Positions 22,990-35,500 of a stretch of 64,000 nucleotides of DNA are shown one piece after another. This DNA is from Enoplosus armatus (Eukaryota; Chordata; Actinopteri; Centrarchiformes; Enoplosidae): the NCBI RefSeq assembly GCF_043641665.1, contig NC_092189.1:18480833-18544832 (forward strand), read 5' to 3'. Under the pieces are notes generated by a model. That model made no database searches, was not told the DNA's origin, and saw nothing but the letters and a program-made list of their open reading frames with translations. The position numbers were made by a program, and so were the translations under genes. Numbering within the stretch: the stretch's first letter is position 1; each line of letters begins with the position of its first letter.

Positions 22990-24139
22990 TGTTTCAGTGC
23001 TGAGGAATGTCAAGAATCTGTCTTCCTAAATGTGTCACTACCACGTCAGGCTCTTTTATCAACTGGCCACATCTCCCCTTCAATTCTTCCATCCCTTCCT
23101 CTCCTGCTCTCTCTTCTCTCCCTAAACCTGCGGGACCATAACAAAGGGGTCAGAGGTCAAACTATTTGTCATTATATAAAGAGAGAGAGAGAACAGCAAC
23201 GGAGGAGGAAAATTAGAGAATATTAAGGCCAGTAGAAGCAGAATAATGGGCTCCATTTGCATTTTACATGGTTTACACTTTGTTTATTTAACACCCTTTT
23301 CGAAAAGTGGCTCATAATGAGGAAAAGAGCAGAAGGAGCTTCACTTCCGATATCACTGACATTACAAGCAAGCAGCAGTGAGACAGGAAAGGGTCAGGAC
23401 CATATGAGTAAAAATAATAATCAAGGATGTTTTCACATAAATTAATGTCTGTTTCACTGCTCTTTGGTGCACAAGAAGTTGTATGTTTATGTGGCGTTGT
23501 TTTGGTATTAGAAGAACTGGGTATTGAAAGGGACCAATTTTACACATCGACGTCCGTTTACAGTACAAGCCACCCAGTGAAACCAGCCTGTGTAACACAT
23601 TGGGGTGGTGGAGTTTGAAAGACATTTACCAGTCAGGGAGGGTCTAGCAATGAAGACATAATTCAGTTGCATTATGGCAAATGTAGAGAACATATTGCCA
23701 CAAGAAACTCATTGATTCTGGTGGTTTTTTAAACACCTAAACCATCATATGTTTGCTGGTTTTCATGAGGACATTATTTATTTCACTACTCAGTTCTGAC
23801 ATTTTCAAATTAATACTACTTGACACACAGCGGTGCTACAATTAAAGGTCGATAACAGGTGACTGTTTAGAGGTTGCAGTTTTTACATTCACGTCTTCTA
23901 ATTAGCGAATTAATGGGGATGATGATGACATTTGTCGTCAAACATTTTGCCAACACCAGTGTTTGCTTGAACCTTGCCTTTTAAACAGAGCGACAGAGTG
24001 ATACCATTTAGCATGTTTGCCTATGAAAAGTGAGAAGTAGCGTAATGCTCCGTGCTGCGCTATGCAACACAGAGTCATTTGTCATCCACTGACAAGCCAT
24101 GCAACAGAAATGAGCCGGTGCCAACGTCAACAGCGTCTC

Positions 24140-24420
24140 GCTGAGGGAAAGGAGGAAAAGTGAGATCTTACAAAGAGAAAGGCAGGAAAGAAGTGACAGA
24201 AGAGAGAGGAGGGGTTGAAGGAAGGAAGGCATGATGGGGGAAAATATTTGAGAAAGGAAGCTTAGAAATGCAGATAAGAAAAGGAGAACAACCAAGAAAG
24301 AGGAAATGTTAGAGGAAGAGAGGAAGGAAAGAAGGAAAAAGTGATAGAAGGAGAGCATAGGAGAGACACAAAAATGTGGCAGAGTGATCAAGAGATGTGA
24401 TTAAGGGGAAGAGAGAGAAT
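24140..24420. repeat. Purine-rich (GA/AAGG) low-complexity tract
   Basis: About 280 bases dominated by GAAGG, GAGAGA and AAAGG on the plus strand, hence pyrimidine-rich on the slit-sense strand. Confidence 0.75.
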
Positions 24421-25639
24421 TTCATCTTGGTGAGAGAGTCCTAAATCCTCCTGTTGACTGACATTTCCTCTTCCTTTAAATACCTTCATCTGAATTGCTT
24501 TTGTACCTATCCTGGGTTGGTGTGTGGGAGCCTGTGTGTGTGTGTGTCTTTCAGTAATCTAAGGAGGCTTTGTGCTGCCGTAGCTAGGTTAAGTCTTTCA
24601 GACCTGTATTAAATCCACTTGTTGAACACAATGATGTTACAAGTGGCAGTCACGGAAGAGGAAGGCTGAAATGGTTCATCATTCATTTTCAATCACTGTT
24701 CTTTCCTTTCCTACTCTTTGTTTCTTTTTTTTTCCTGCCACACACTCCTCCACATGTTCCTCGAGGCTAAGCACTGTGTTGAAATGAAAAATATAAAGCT
24801 TTCATGTTTTACAGCAACAAAACAAGTGCCTAAACAAGAAAAATATCAACTTTATGTGACTTGACAATTGTTAGATTGCTGGTTTGTGTCTGTATCTTGA
24901 TGTAGTTCAACTGAAATTGCAGGTTTTCACAACAGAAGACAGAGTAAACCTGACAGGAGATTTCCGAAGCTGTCATAAGGATCGAGAAGAGCAAAGGAAG
25001 CAGAACGAAAAACACTGCAGGACTTTGTGACGAATATGTTTTGTTTCTGCCCCAACAAACTGTTTAAGGACTACTTCCACATGGAAAGCAGTGGCCACTC
25101 AGCAGGAAAAGACAAATACTGAGTGCTTGATACCCACTTTTATGTCACTCTGCACTTTTTTAGTCATCTACTGACAAAAAATCCTTGATAATAATCAGAA
25201 AATGATGCATTTATGGAGTACACCAGAGAGGGTTATATCTATTAAACAAAAATTCCGAGAAAGCCAAATAAAATCAATTAATGGTGAAACGACTTTCAAG
25301 CATAGACACATAAGTAGCTATAGGCAAGGCTGATGAGGGAAGGATGACTCAAAAGTGACACTTACGGAGACAGACTATGGTGAAGGTTGTTCAGCTCAAA
25401 AACTGCTGATTTGGCAACGGTTACTCTTAAAGAGGTACCTAATGAATCAGATAAAAGTTATTTCAAATAGCAGATTAAAATGATGATGAACAACTTCCTA
25501 AAGTATGACAAGTACCTCGCAAAGTCAAAATGATGCCTAAAAATAAAAAAAGAGACCTCAGCTGTCCTTCCTGGCAGTAGAACTGACTAAACGTGTCTTC
25601 CAGGAAGAGATAAAAGCAGTTTAAGAAGACAGATAGCTC

Positions 25640-25825
25640 AGTCGACCCAATGCGTCAGCCCCATTGGAGCTCCAATGGCCCAATCAGCCAATCATAAATT
25701 AGTTGCGGCAAGCTGTTATTAAAGGGTTCAAACATCCGCCCGGCAACGGAATCTCACTCTGAGCCGTGATTGGTGGGACTGCCCGTGGCGCCGCAGTAAC
25801 GACGGGTCATAGCAGTGACAAGGAG
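25640..25825. promoter_or_regulatory. CCAAT-box cluster in a CpG-rich patch (candidate promoter or enhancer)
   Basis: Six CCAAT or ATTGG cores fall within about 130 bp: 25647, 25663 (reverse), 25672, 25680, 25688 and 25769 (reverse). Two of them form a perfect 18-bp palindrome CCATTGGAGCTCCAATGG (25661-25678). The next 150 bp are rich in CpG ('ccgcccggcaacgg', 'cgtggcgccgcagtaacgacggg') against a CpG-poor background, and 'ggcaacgg' resembles an RFX half-site. No ORF or TATA box is tied to it. Regulatory function is inference from motif density. Confidence 0.4.
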
Positions 25826-25919
25826 CTATGCTGGTGTCGACATCAGCTCAGTTGAAAGGTCAGCGGTGGGGAGAGACCACTCACACTCATACCTGCACAG
25901 CCAGTGTGTGTGGTTTGTG

Positions 25920-25921
<2 letters not shown>

Positions 25922-25955
<34 letters not shown>

Positions 25956-25958
25956 TGT
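25922..25958. repeat. (TG)n microsatellite
   Basis: Pure TG to 25950, then GGGTGTGT. Confidence 0.96.
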
Positions 25959-26089
25959 CAACTGTCACATTCAGCCCTTCTCATTAACTGAGAAGCTGAC
26001 TTATGATTGGTTTAATTACAGAGCTCTGGATGCCAATCAATTAAGACTGTAACGTCCAACCTCCAACAGCAGCCTTCTGCAGGTTAAGG

Positions 26090-26093
<4 letters not shown>

Positions 26094-26146
<53 letters not shown>
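26094..26146. repeat. (TG)26 microsatellite
   Basis: Uninterrupted TG array of about 53 bases. Confidence 0.98.
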
Positions 26147-26149
<3 letters not shown>

Positions 26150-27112
26150 CATGTGTGCTCCTTAAATCAGGAAGTGCAGTAGACTAAAGCTGATTCTGTT
26201 TGCAATAACTCAGCACCGCTCTGCTTTCCCTAATGGACTCTTTATTAAGTGGCATTACACAACGCAGACGGTAGTGACATCATAAAGGTTGTCCACTGGA
26301 TGCACTGGGATCACAGTGATCTGATTACTAGTATATAGAATTTAGATGTAACTTTATTTATAACCAGGACCATTACATGGACAAACAGTAAGCAGGGAAA
26401 TAACAAAATGTGTACGTATATACTGTAGTTACTGCTTTGTATTAAATTACATTTGCAACCCTATTGTAAGATTCCTAAACACTGACTCGCTAGTTCTTTA
26501 CTAAACAGATTACATGGACTGAATTGATATTTTTGGAGCATGCATGTTGATGGGATTACAGTATCATTGAGATACAACAATAAGGATTAAGAATTTTCTC
26601 AGCTTTTCATCTTTACTAATAGGGTTATCGACTACAATCCATATTCACAATGATGCTTGTCTAACCTGCTGCACTGTATCTTGCACTTTGTTTGCTGTGT
26701 CTGTATCATTCATGCACATGTTTCCCATTTAAAAGATAATTTCTCTCATAACTGAGGTTGTAATATTATTTATTATAGTTGTTAGCATTTCTTTCCTCTT
26801 ACTTAAAACCCATAATTCATTCACGAATCTGCGTTCAATTCTTTCCAGTTGACTTTCTCCTGCAACTTTCATAATACCAGCCCTTGAACCATAACCTCTG
26901 CTTCGGTCCGAGTCTCTTTGGACATGTTTGTTTCATCCTCTCCCATCTAATTCCCTCAGCAAAGACAGTTCAGCTGAAATGTGTGTTTCCATATTGGCTT
27001 TCAAACACCGCCCACCATCCAACGGTAAGACCTTGTCAGTCCTGGATTTGAAAGCAACAAATCATTACTAATCTAATGGGAACAGGGCTGTCAGTAGTTA
27101 GGTGAGGATGTG

Positions 27113-27150
27113 AGTGTGTGTGTGCATGTGAAAGAGAGAGAGAGAGGGAG
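27113..27150. repeat. Short (TG)n and (AG)n
   Basis: GTGTGTGTG followed by AGAGAGAGAGAG after a short spacer. Confidence 0.9.
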
Positions 27151-27322
27151 GGATGGAGCAAGAGAGAGAGGCCGGGTGAGAGAAATTGACACACATCACA
27201 GCAAACCTCATGCGAGTGTTCTGGATGTGAGCGTAATGTCCGCCTGCCAGTTTCATCACCTCTGAATACATAGAATCATCTAATGCATACCATAATGCCG
27301 CTTCGTGAGCTGAATATTTATT

Positions 27323-27490
27323 GGGGGCAGCCTGAAGGTTAGAAAATTGAGCTCATGACTGGAGGGTCACTGGTTCAGATCCCAAGACTGGTTTAGCATC
27401 CTTCCCTCAACACGTACAGTGAACAAGCCCCTCATCCAATAACCAACAGTCCGAGATGCTGATCTGCAAGGCACTCCAGGTTAAATTAAG
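27323..27490 (+). mobile_element. Decayed tRNA-derived SINE
   Basis: The segment contains 'ggttagaaaattgagctcatgactggagggtcactggttcagatccc', wording typical of fish tRNA-derived SINEs. The B-box-like GGTTCAGATCC (27372-27382) matches GGTTCRANNCC at 9 of 11 positions or so. It is followed by 'ccttccctcaaca' and 'gcaaggcact', reminiscent of the usual 'gagcaaggcac' tail. The A box is degenerate. Ends are approximate and the copy is presumed inactive. Confidence 0.5.
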
Positions 27491-27814
27491 TCCCAGTGTT
27501 ATTGATTTAGTGATGCATTTATCTGATTCCTGTATATCACCTTCGTGTGGGGGGCTGCTAGTTAACAGATAATGAGCTATTTATATGCACACACTATTTT
27601 ATACAGCCTGTACCTTCGCTACACCATAAAGACAAATATGGTAAGAAAATGAGTTTAGGATTGACAAAATGAAATGAGTGTGAAAATGAAGGTGGGGGAG
27701 ACAGAGAGAAGCGGAGAGGAAAGACAAAGTCTAATGAAAAAATGTGAGATGTATGAGAAAAAAATGAATTATGGGTAAGAGCAGGACAGATGGTGACATA
27801 ATTCAGCTTCTGGC

Positions 27815-27965
27815 ATTAATATGGTCTGGTGTAATCACTGATATGAATAAAGGACATTGTGACTGCTAGATAAGAGCGGGCCAGTAAAGGCCTGCTCTGT
27901 TTAATATGATGGCATTAATTCCAATTTAAATGCATTAGGACTGTGAATTAGCAGTGATGTGGTTT
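27815..27965. promoter_or_regulatory. Candidate conserved noncoding element
   Basis: A unique, moderately GC-balanced block with 'gtgtaatcactgatatgaataaagg', 'acattgtg' (SOX-like), 'ggccagtaaaggcctg' and 'ggcattaattccaatttaaatgcattag' (POU/homeodomain-like). No ORF. The call rests on motif density only. Confidence 0.25.
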
Positions 27966-28316
27966 GAACAAATCTGGGTCTAACTTTTACAAAGCTTGCA
28001 CGTTGCCAAAATTCTCAACATAAAACATACATTCTCAAAAGATATGTGTTGCTAGTTAATTTATTAGCCTCATGAGGTGATTTGCAAACAGTGCAGACTG
28101 AATTTAAATCCACCAGTATGGGCCTTTAACCTCGACTAACATGACTCACTGAAACCCAGCAGTGACTCACAGACTCATGCAGGGACAAAGATATCAACTG
28201 ACCTCAACCACACACACACCATTTTTTCTAAAAACACACTTCCTCACCTCTGTCTTGTTGTGGATAAGACACTGAGAAGAGAACTGATTAGCTTCCAGAA
28301 ATCCCATGAATTCATT

Positions 28317-28349
28317 ACACACACGCACACACACACACACACACACACA
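28317..28349. repeat. (AC)n microsatellite
   Basis: AC array with one GC interruption. Confidence 0.97.
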
Positions 28350-28524
28350 GCTATGTCCTTTAGTGTGTATAAACTAATTCACAGCTTCCCACAACCTCAT
28401 GTATCCTCTGGCCTGTTTTTCTCTGACAGATTTATATCAAAGTGCCTTTCGGGGTCATAAACTACGGGAAAGTTAAACATACAAGAATGCACACAATCGC
28501 ACACAACAACACCCTCAAAGTCTT

Positions 28525-28525
<1 letters not shown>

Positions 28526-28568
<43 letters not shown>

Positions 28569-28570
28569 AC
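28526..28570. repeat. (CA)n microsatellite
   Basis: Pure CA to 28562, then ATACACAC. Complement of the TG tract at 28695. Confidence 0.97.
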
Positions 28571-28640
28571 TGACACAAGCCATAGAAGGGGAAAGCAAAT
28601 ACAACTCTTCTCTTGCTCATACAGGATGGAATGTGTGAAT

Positions 28641-28689
28641 CTATGGTGATGCATTAACACCTACACTATAGACAGATAGATGGCCATGG

Positions 28690-28756
<67 letters not shown>

Positions 28757-28800
28757 TGCAAACTCCCACTTCCAATGCTATGGTGATGCACTGACACCTA
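28641..28800. repeat. 23-bp direct repeats flanking a (TG)n microsatellite
   Basis: CTATGGTGATGCA...ACACCTA occurs at 28641-28663 and 28778-28800 with 21 of 23 bases shared. The (TG)n tract at 28695-28753 lies between them. This is consistent with a 137-bp local duplication that later decayed outside the repeats. Confidence 0.8.
28695..28753. repeat. (TG)29 microsatellite
   Basis: Uninterrupted TG array of about 59 bases inside a 23-bp direct-repeat pair. Confidence 0.98.
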
Positions 28801-28999
28801 GCCTGCAAACAAATGCAGGTGGATTGTGGGATACGTGAGACATACAAAAGAGCCCGCAGACCAGCAGAATAAAAGTCCTTTTCCTCCCTCTTCACCACGC
28901 AAGAGTGAGAAATATGATGCAGGCTCCTTTTGTGAGTAGACACCAGCTCAGAGGCTCTGAGTCAAAATTCACTTTCTGAGGGTTCAGATTTCATTCCCC

Positions 29000-30736
29000 A
29001 AAACCAGACCAGGACCAAGTACTTTTCAGAAATGATTCTGCAATAATGATTTGTGTTGCTTGGTAGGGTTTGAAGCAATAACTCATATCAGACATGTTGT
29101 CAGTCCAAGAAGAATATATAAAGTCGATTTTAAAATACAGTTCTGATGTTTTTTTTGTCTTTTTTCTCATTTGTTTTTCTCATTTCTCACATTACTATCT
29201 TAGCTTCCTTTGTTGTAACGCAGTAACTTAAAGACACATGATTCTGTTTCTCTAAGTATAGCTAACTCTAACTTCAAAATCTAATCAATGTGTTTATTCA
29301 AAAATGTTGCTTACATAAACAATCATTCACCAAACAAGCCAGTAGACCACCACCACACAGAATAATGTGTGAATTGGATTCAGAGTCTGCAGCTGGTCAA
29401 TGGTCAACAAACAAATATCTTAATATTACAAGAGAAGACCTTCATGTGCTCATGTATAGCTCAAATTAAGTAAGAATTGCTTTCTATGTAGCAGGAGGAT
29501 GTTTAAGTGTATACATCCTCTCACACCTGAGCAGTGTGAGCAGTTTAGGGGTTTCAGAGCGTTGCCTAAAGGCATGTTTAACAGTAGTTGTTAAATGACA
29601 GGTTAGAGTGTTTGCTCGCTTGTGTCCAGTCAGATTTTCCACAGCAGTCGAAGATTTGAGCCAGTGTTCAGCTGATATCACATTTAATATCACGTTTGGC
29701 TCTGTAGCTTTTAAATACAAAGAATAATGCTCTCTCTGGTGGCTTGTTCTGCAAAAATATTAAAAACTGCTTGAAATAATTTACTGCAAATTCTCTGTTG
29801 CTGTGAATTTTAACAGGCTTGCTTCAGTCGGAGCAAACAGATGTTTCATGATGACAAACTCAGTGCGTTGCAGGACTCATGATCATCACTCATGGCTCAG
29901 CCAAGTTTGTTTTGGTACAACATATATACTTTCTCATCTGCTCACTTCTCCAGTTTCCTTTCTTTCCCCCTTTCTCTTTGCTCTTTCTCTCTCTCTGATG
30001 TATTATCCGCATTGCGAAATAAAGCAGATTCCATATATTATTAACCGCTCTCTGAGAGACACAAACACGCCATAGTTTATTCATCAACTTAACACCTCCA
30101 GAGTGATCGAGTTGATTTCTACAACAAGATAAAAACAAGACTGAAAATAGTTGGTGACAAAGGAAGAATGAGAGATAGACAGGAGACGTAGACAGAGTAA
30201 ACTAGGAAGAAAAATAAAGAAGGACATTTTACAACAGAAATGGAAAGACAAAGGAGAGCTGTAAGACAATTATCAAATGTCCTCAGTATTTTCTCCAGAT
30301 TTTTCTTTTTTTCTATATTCAATAGAGAAACTGGAAACAATTGGATGAAATTAATAATGACAGAAAGCTGGACAACTGCACAAAACCGGTGTGAAATGTC
30401 CTTCATAGAAAATAGGTAATCATCGCTACATTGATATTAGATTGTGTTTTATTATACTGCCCAGTGCACTTCATTGTTTTTTATCCACAGATCAACACAG
30501 GAAATATGGCCAACGCTAAGAAAGGAAAACAATATGCCTACAACCCTAATCACTTCTCTTTCAGGTGGATTCTTTTTATTTTGTATGCCATTTAGATGTA
30601 ATATAGAGTATTTTCTTTCACCGCGTAGATGAATGGCAATCTAATTCAAGTCTGTTCTGTGGAACGTTTCAATCTTTTGCATGAAATTCACTTGACAGCA
30701 AGATGGAAATGTGGCTGCAGAGACAAAAAGACAGAC
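29000..30736. other. Unique AT-rich intronic sequence
   Basis: Purine-rich patch at 30120-30260. No gene or transposon recognised. Confidence 0.6.
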
Positions 30737-30868
30737 AGAGAGAGAGAGAGAGAGAGAGACAGTGGAAGAGGTTTGAAAGGATAACATGATTGGCATTGCT
30801 GGGATTCCTTTGAAGTCTTTTGTTGATTGTGGGCATACACGTGTGTGTGTGTGTGTGTGTCTGTGTGA
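30737..30868. repeat. (AG)n at 30737-30759 and (GT)n at 30840-30868
   Basis: Two short arrays separated by about 80 unique bases. Confidence 0.93.
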
Positions 30869-30957
30869 GAGGAGGTCACAGTTGGAAATCTCTCACTGCG
30901 GGGAAAATTTAACAAGACTTACTTAACTTCACTAACGACTTTAAGTTCCCAGTGAGA

Positions 30958-31018
30958 GACAGACAAACAGGCAGCCAGACAGACAGACAGCCAGACAGAC
31001 AGACAGACAGGCCGACAG
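30958..31018. repeat. Imperfect (CAGA)n tetranucleotide repeat
   Basis: About 14 CAGA-like units with GCAG/CCAG variants. Confidence 0.92.
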
Positions 31019-31994
31019 AGAAAAGAGATCAGCAGCTGAGCACATGTCCATTTCTTCATTTTCAGCTGCCCAGGCTAATAATCCTACATAAATAATACAA
31101 AGACATCCTCTCAGGCTTTTATTCAGGCCAGCTGATTGTGACTTTAAAGGTCACAGTTAAGAGTTCTTCTCTATCTCTGTTCTTTTTCTCTCCTTTAAAG
31201 CTGTTTCTGAATACATTTTTTGATCTTCTGTTGCTTCCTTTGCTTCATTCTCACATGCACATACTGACATCCGGGCATATGTGTAGTTCATAGCACAGAC
31301 ACACCCACAAAGCTGCAGTCAGCATACACAAACACACAAACTCACATGCACATACAGACAGTGTAGTTATTGACAGTTGACACCTGTTAACTCTCAATGA
31401 ACAGAGTGACAGACAGACCGGGGAAATTATGAAAGAGCCAACAGAAATGATCAACACCCCACTTCCTTTGATTCACTCAGCTGCCCCCCTGTCCACCTCC
31501 TGCTGTTTTTTCAGTCTGTGTTCGTCACTTTTTCGCTACTTTATCTACATCATAAATGATGTTTTGAAACTTTCTGAAGACACATCAAATGCTGCAACAA
31601 AACAGGAATAAGTTGATGAGAATTAGGAATCAATCAATCTTAAGAACTAGACAACGTGCATAAGTTTCAGGTAACACCGGTCACATTTCATGATGGTATC
31701 TGAGAATGAAAACAAAGAGCATATTCTGTCATTCTTCTATGCTGCAAAGCACTGACTTGTTGTCAAACAATGGAGAAATGAAGGGGAAATTGTGGAACAT
31801 ATGAAATACTGTGTTGGACAGAACTGTTGGATACCACCCAGGAATCTTTTGAAATGTGGTGTAAAGAGATTGAATCAGCTGTGCTAAGTGTGTGGTGTCA
31901 TTTCTCAATGAATATAAATCACAAAACGACACAAATGATATCTATCTATTCCATAATTATTTATAATGGAACTCTTCAGTAATACATCACAATG

Positions 31995-32015
31995 TCTTTC
32001 TTTCTTTCTTTTAAA
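31995..32015. repeat. (CTTT)n
   Basis: Four CTTT units; a second CTTT-rich patch lies at 32424-32470. Confidence 0.9.
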
Positions 32016-32173
32016 CTTTCTCTCTGTCTTTTACAGACCATGTCTTTGTCCACTATTCTCCCTCCCCCAGCTAAACCAGTAAGGAATGCAGTTGATGAGG
32101 ATTTCCCAGTCGGTGTGTTCCTGCCCCCTGTTATGCAGAGGTGCACACCTGCGGGGCACCTGAGGTCACAAGG

Positions 32174-32180
32174 TCACACA

Positions 32181-32217
<37 letters not shown>

Positions 32218-32232
32218 ACACACAGAGACACA
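32174..32232. repeat. (CA)n microsatellite
   Basis: CA array with AA and GA interruptions at both ends. Confidence 0.96.
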
Positions 32233-32661
32233 CTCTGTGGGACATGCATGACTAGGCACCAACTACCTGTTGCTCTCTCTCTCTTTCTCCTCTACCTGCA
32301 GTGTGCATAGCTGAAAAAAACCCACTCCTCTCCTCTTCCAGCTCTTTTTAAATGTGGGAGAAAACAAGTAAAAAGACTGCATGTAAAGTCCACCTCAAGC
32401 ACTGTTGTATGCAGTGCATTCTTTGTCTTTCTTTCTTTCTGATTTCTGTCCTTCTTCCTTTCTTTCTTTGAAGCCACCCAGAGCGCAACCAGTGAGAAAG
32501 TCATTAGCGATAGTAGTTTGTACTGGGATTAGGAAACTAAGCTGGTAAATACAGCAAGGCTTTCAGCTAGCAGCCAGAAAACGGAAGGGAGAAGAAGAGA
32601 CAATAAAATTGGTAGATACAGAGGGGTAGAGAGAGATGGAGGTAAGGGAGACCAAAAAGGA

Positions 32662-32672
32662 GGGGGGGGGGG
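32662..32672. repeat. G11 homopolymer
   Basis: Run of about eleven G inside a purine-rich region (32580-32720). Confidence 0.92.
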
Positions 32673-33562
32673 CAAAGAAGGTGAAAGCAAGGAGGACAGA
32701 CAGATAGACAGAAAGTAAAACGCGATTAGGAGCCAGTCAGTAAAAGAGAAAGCAGCCTCCCTCGTTGCTCATTAAAAGTTGAGGGAACTCAAACAGAGCT
32801 GGTGGCAGCTTGCAGTCCTTCTGCTGAAAACCAAACAGAGCGACGGAGCGAATGGGAGGCGAAGAGAAAAGAAGAATGACAGAGAATGGAGGTACTTAGT
32901 TTTCCCAGTCGTTTAGCAGTCGTGTTGTTGTCAGTCTTTAGAGAAGCTTAGAGAGGACAGCCATTCACTCTGGTGCGGGCGGACACAGCTGCTACCCACG
33001 CACACACACAGATGCAAGCACACACATGTGCCTCCACACATACACACAGTGAGGCAAGCCAGTACAAAAGACACACAGAGAAACACACACATTATAGCAT
33101 ATTACATTAGGAAAAAAATAGAATCTAAAGCTAAAACAGAAATAGAAATAAAGAATTTTGTCAACAAAGAAAAGATAATAAAGATGTAGGCTTGACAGAA
33201 GTAGAATTTCATTGCACAATTGCAGGTTCAAAAATGACAAAAACAAAAACAAACCACCAAACTTCCCAGAAACCGATGTTGCTGCAAAGTATAAGACATC
33301 TATTGTGGTTGTGTGGCTATTTGTTTGTTTTCATGTAAAAAAGCATGTAACATGGTCAACATAAGCCCCGAAAAAACAATTACAACTTGCAAATACACGT
33401 CACAGTCATATCTTGTTTTAAAACATTTACATTTAAAAAGAATGAAATAGTCTAAAATTAATTCACAAGTTGGACACACAAAGACAGGGAGGTATATGCT
33501 GTACACACACATACACTCTTATGAACACTACCAACTACTTGTTAGCTGTTTCTTACTGTATT

Positions 33563-33587
33563 ACACACACACACACACACACACACA
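33563..33587. repeat. (AC)12 microsatellite
   Basis: Uninterrupted AC array. Confidence 0.97.
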
Positions 33588-34079
33588 TACAGTCAGACAT
33601 TCTTTGAATCACCCAATTGTGAGTGTGGGACCAAAGCTCTTTGGTTACTGACGGGCGAGGAGGAATCGCCTGGTGACAAAGGGCCATCTATGGACGGCGG
33701 GATGTGGGTTTGGAGGGTGTGAAAGAAAGAAAAAAGGAAAAGGAAGAGTCAAATGAAAATGAGTGTGTGTACACAGACATGCAGAGGCCCTCCAGGCTAA
33801 ATGAAATGGACTCTCTGTGTGAAGAGCTGAAAGCTTTTAAACAAACTGAAGAACGAGACATTTGTAAAGAGGGCTGGACTTAATATTGAGAGGGAGACAG
33901 ACAGATAAACAGACAGGTATGTCCAAATAAAGATTTTTCGGAAAGAGGAAAAGCGCAGGAGCAGTCAGGCGCTCTTTTCCCAGGAGCTGAGTGGCCAAAA
34001 TGACCATTCAAACAAGGACATTTCAAAGTTAACATCAGTTTGATCATCTAACTTGAAAAACAGCAGCAAAATGGGCACG

Positions 34080-34245
34080 ATGACATGCAATTAAGTTTGA
34101 TGTCAGAGACTGACCTGACAGAGCACAGCCAGGGCAAACAGTCACAGCCATTATGATTAGCGGAGTCAAAGATCTCCGTGTGCACAATTACGTTCAGGTA
34201 CATTACCATTAGCCATAAAATCAGGCAGGTTTAATAGTCTATCTG
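34080..34245. promoter_or_regulatory. Candidate conserved noncoding element
   Basis: Non-repetitive sequence with 'tgcaattaag', 'ccattatgattagcgg', 'gcacaattacg' and 'ccattagcc', i.e. several homeodomain cores. It sits in a long stretch free of microsatellites (33.6-34.9 kb). Function is inferred only. Confidence 0.25.
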
Positions 34246-34945
34246 AAGAGGAAAGACTTTGTTTTGCCATTTAGATGAAACTGAAAACAAGAGTTCATTT
34301 TATTCTGACTTAGTTTTAAAGCTCACTGCTTAAGGACTGTGGTCTTTAGCAAAAATGTCTACCATCTCTCCTCCTGTTTGGATGATTTTAAGACAAGCTG
34401 TGGCAGTTTTTATTTGTACAGCTTCAAAGAGAGGACAAAGTCTTTTGTTCACAATGTGAAGCAGGTCCTAACTACATAATAAAATATAGTAATTAAAGCT
34501 GCTGAAATAACAGTTATTTGGAGGAGAGACATCTAAATAGCTAGTACATTTCAAGTAAATTTACTCTGTTTTTCTCATCTACACATCTTTCAACTTCAAA
34601 CCAACAAACCACTGCTTACTGGGTGATGGTTTCCAGTTTTGGGTACAGCTCAGAGCCCAGTTGCATCTATCCCTCAGTGTTCATCTTCTTCCACTGAATT
34701 CATTCAGCAGTATTTTTCATTTTTTAAGTTTGAACATAGGGCTTTGGTGCAGCATGGTAGGAATATTTTTGCATCATTAATGTCCTTCACCAAAAAGAAA
34801 GCGCTACTGCCAAATTTGCCTCAAAACGTATTTTCTATAAAGACTTACATCTGGTACATGGAAATGAAGCATCTCATCTAGAGACTATGAAAACTTAGAT
34901 GCATAATTACTTTTCTTTTCACAAACAAAGTCCCAGTTGCTGGTG

Positions 34946-34963
34946 GTGTGTGTGTGTGTGTGT
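34946..34963. repeat. (GT)9 microsatellite
   Basis: Uninterrupted GT array. Confidence 0.95.
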
Positions 34964-35214
34964 AATTTCAGTTTAGCTGACAGTAAAAAGAGGAAGCTGT
35001 GGGCGATCGGCTCCTCTCTGTACTCTCTATGTGGTTTGGGTCTGTGTGAGTGTGTGTCTTGCTCTGATCATGGGTGAGTAGAAGGGCAAGCATATGATGA
35101 ACCCGACTCTGTGTGTGTGTTGAGTGTATGCATGCACATTTCCTTTGCCTTCAGATCATATGAGCGTGGGAGGTTTAAAAATTCTACATCAAGCCAGAAG
35201 CACAGGCCAAAATA

Positions 35215-35225
35215 TGTGTGTGTGT

Positions 35226-35305
<80 letters not shown>

Positions 35306-35309
35306 GTGC
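35215..35309. repeat. (TG)n microsatellite, about 95 bp
   Basis: Longest GT array in the window, with single AG and CG interruptions. Complement of 35456-35499. Confidence 0.98.
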
Positions 35310-35454
35310 ATATAGATTTCCCAACCCGCCTATTTACAGCTAAAGGAAAACTGTGATTAGAGAGAAAGGAGAGAGAGCGAGAAAGAAAGAGACAGAGGGA
35401 GAGAGGGGGCAGACAGAAAACTCTCCCCATCTGGCCCAGTGGTGAGCCTGCCAG

Positions 35455-35455
<1 letters not shown>

Positions 35456-35499
<44 letters not shown>
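35456..35499. repeat. (AC)n microsatellite, 44 bp
   Basis: Uninterrupted AC array, opposite in orientation to the upstream TG tract. Confidence 0.98.

Positions 35500-35500
<1 letters not shown>

Larger units (their letters stand above)
22140..25639. other. Unique sequence with purine-rich patches
   Basis: Purine-rich 22735-22860 and 24140-24420. 22620-22670 is rich in TAATT cores. No gene seen. Confidence 0.55.
31019..33562. other. Unique and low-complexity intronic sequence
   Basis: CTTT patches, a CA array, G11, and purine-rich 32580-32900. No gene seen. Confidence 0.55.

Noticed and set aside
22690..23226. 178-codon plus-strand ORF
   Set aside because: It spans a purine-rich tract and a (GT)17 array; no homology recognised.
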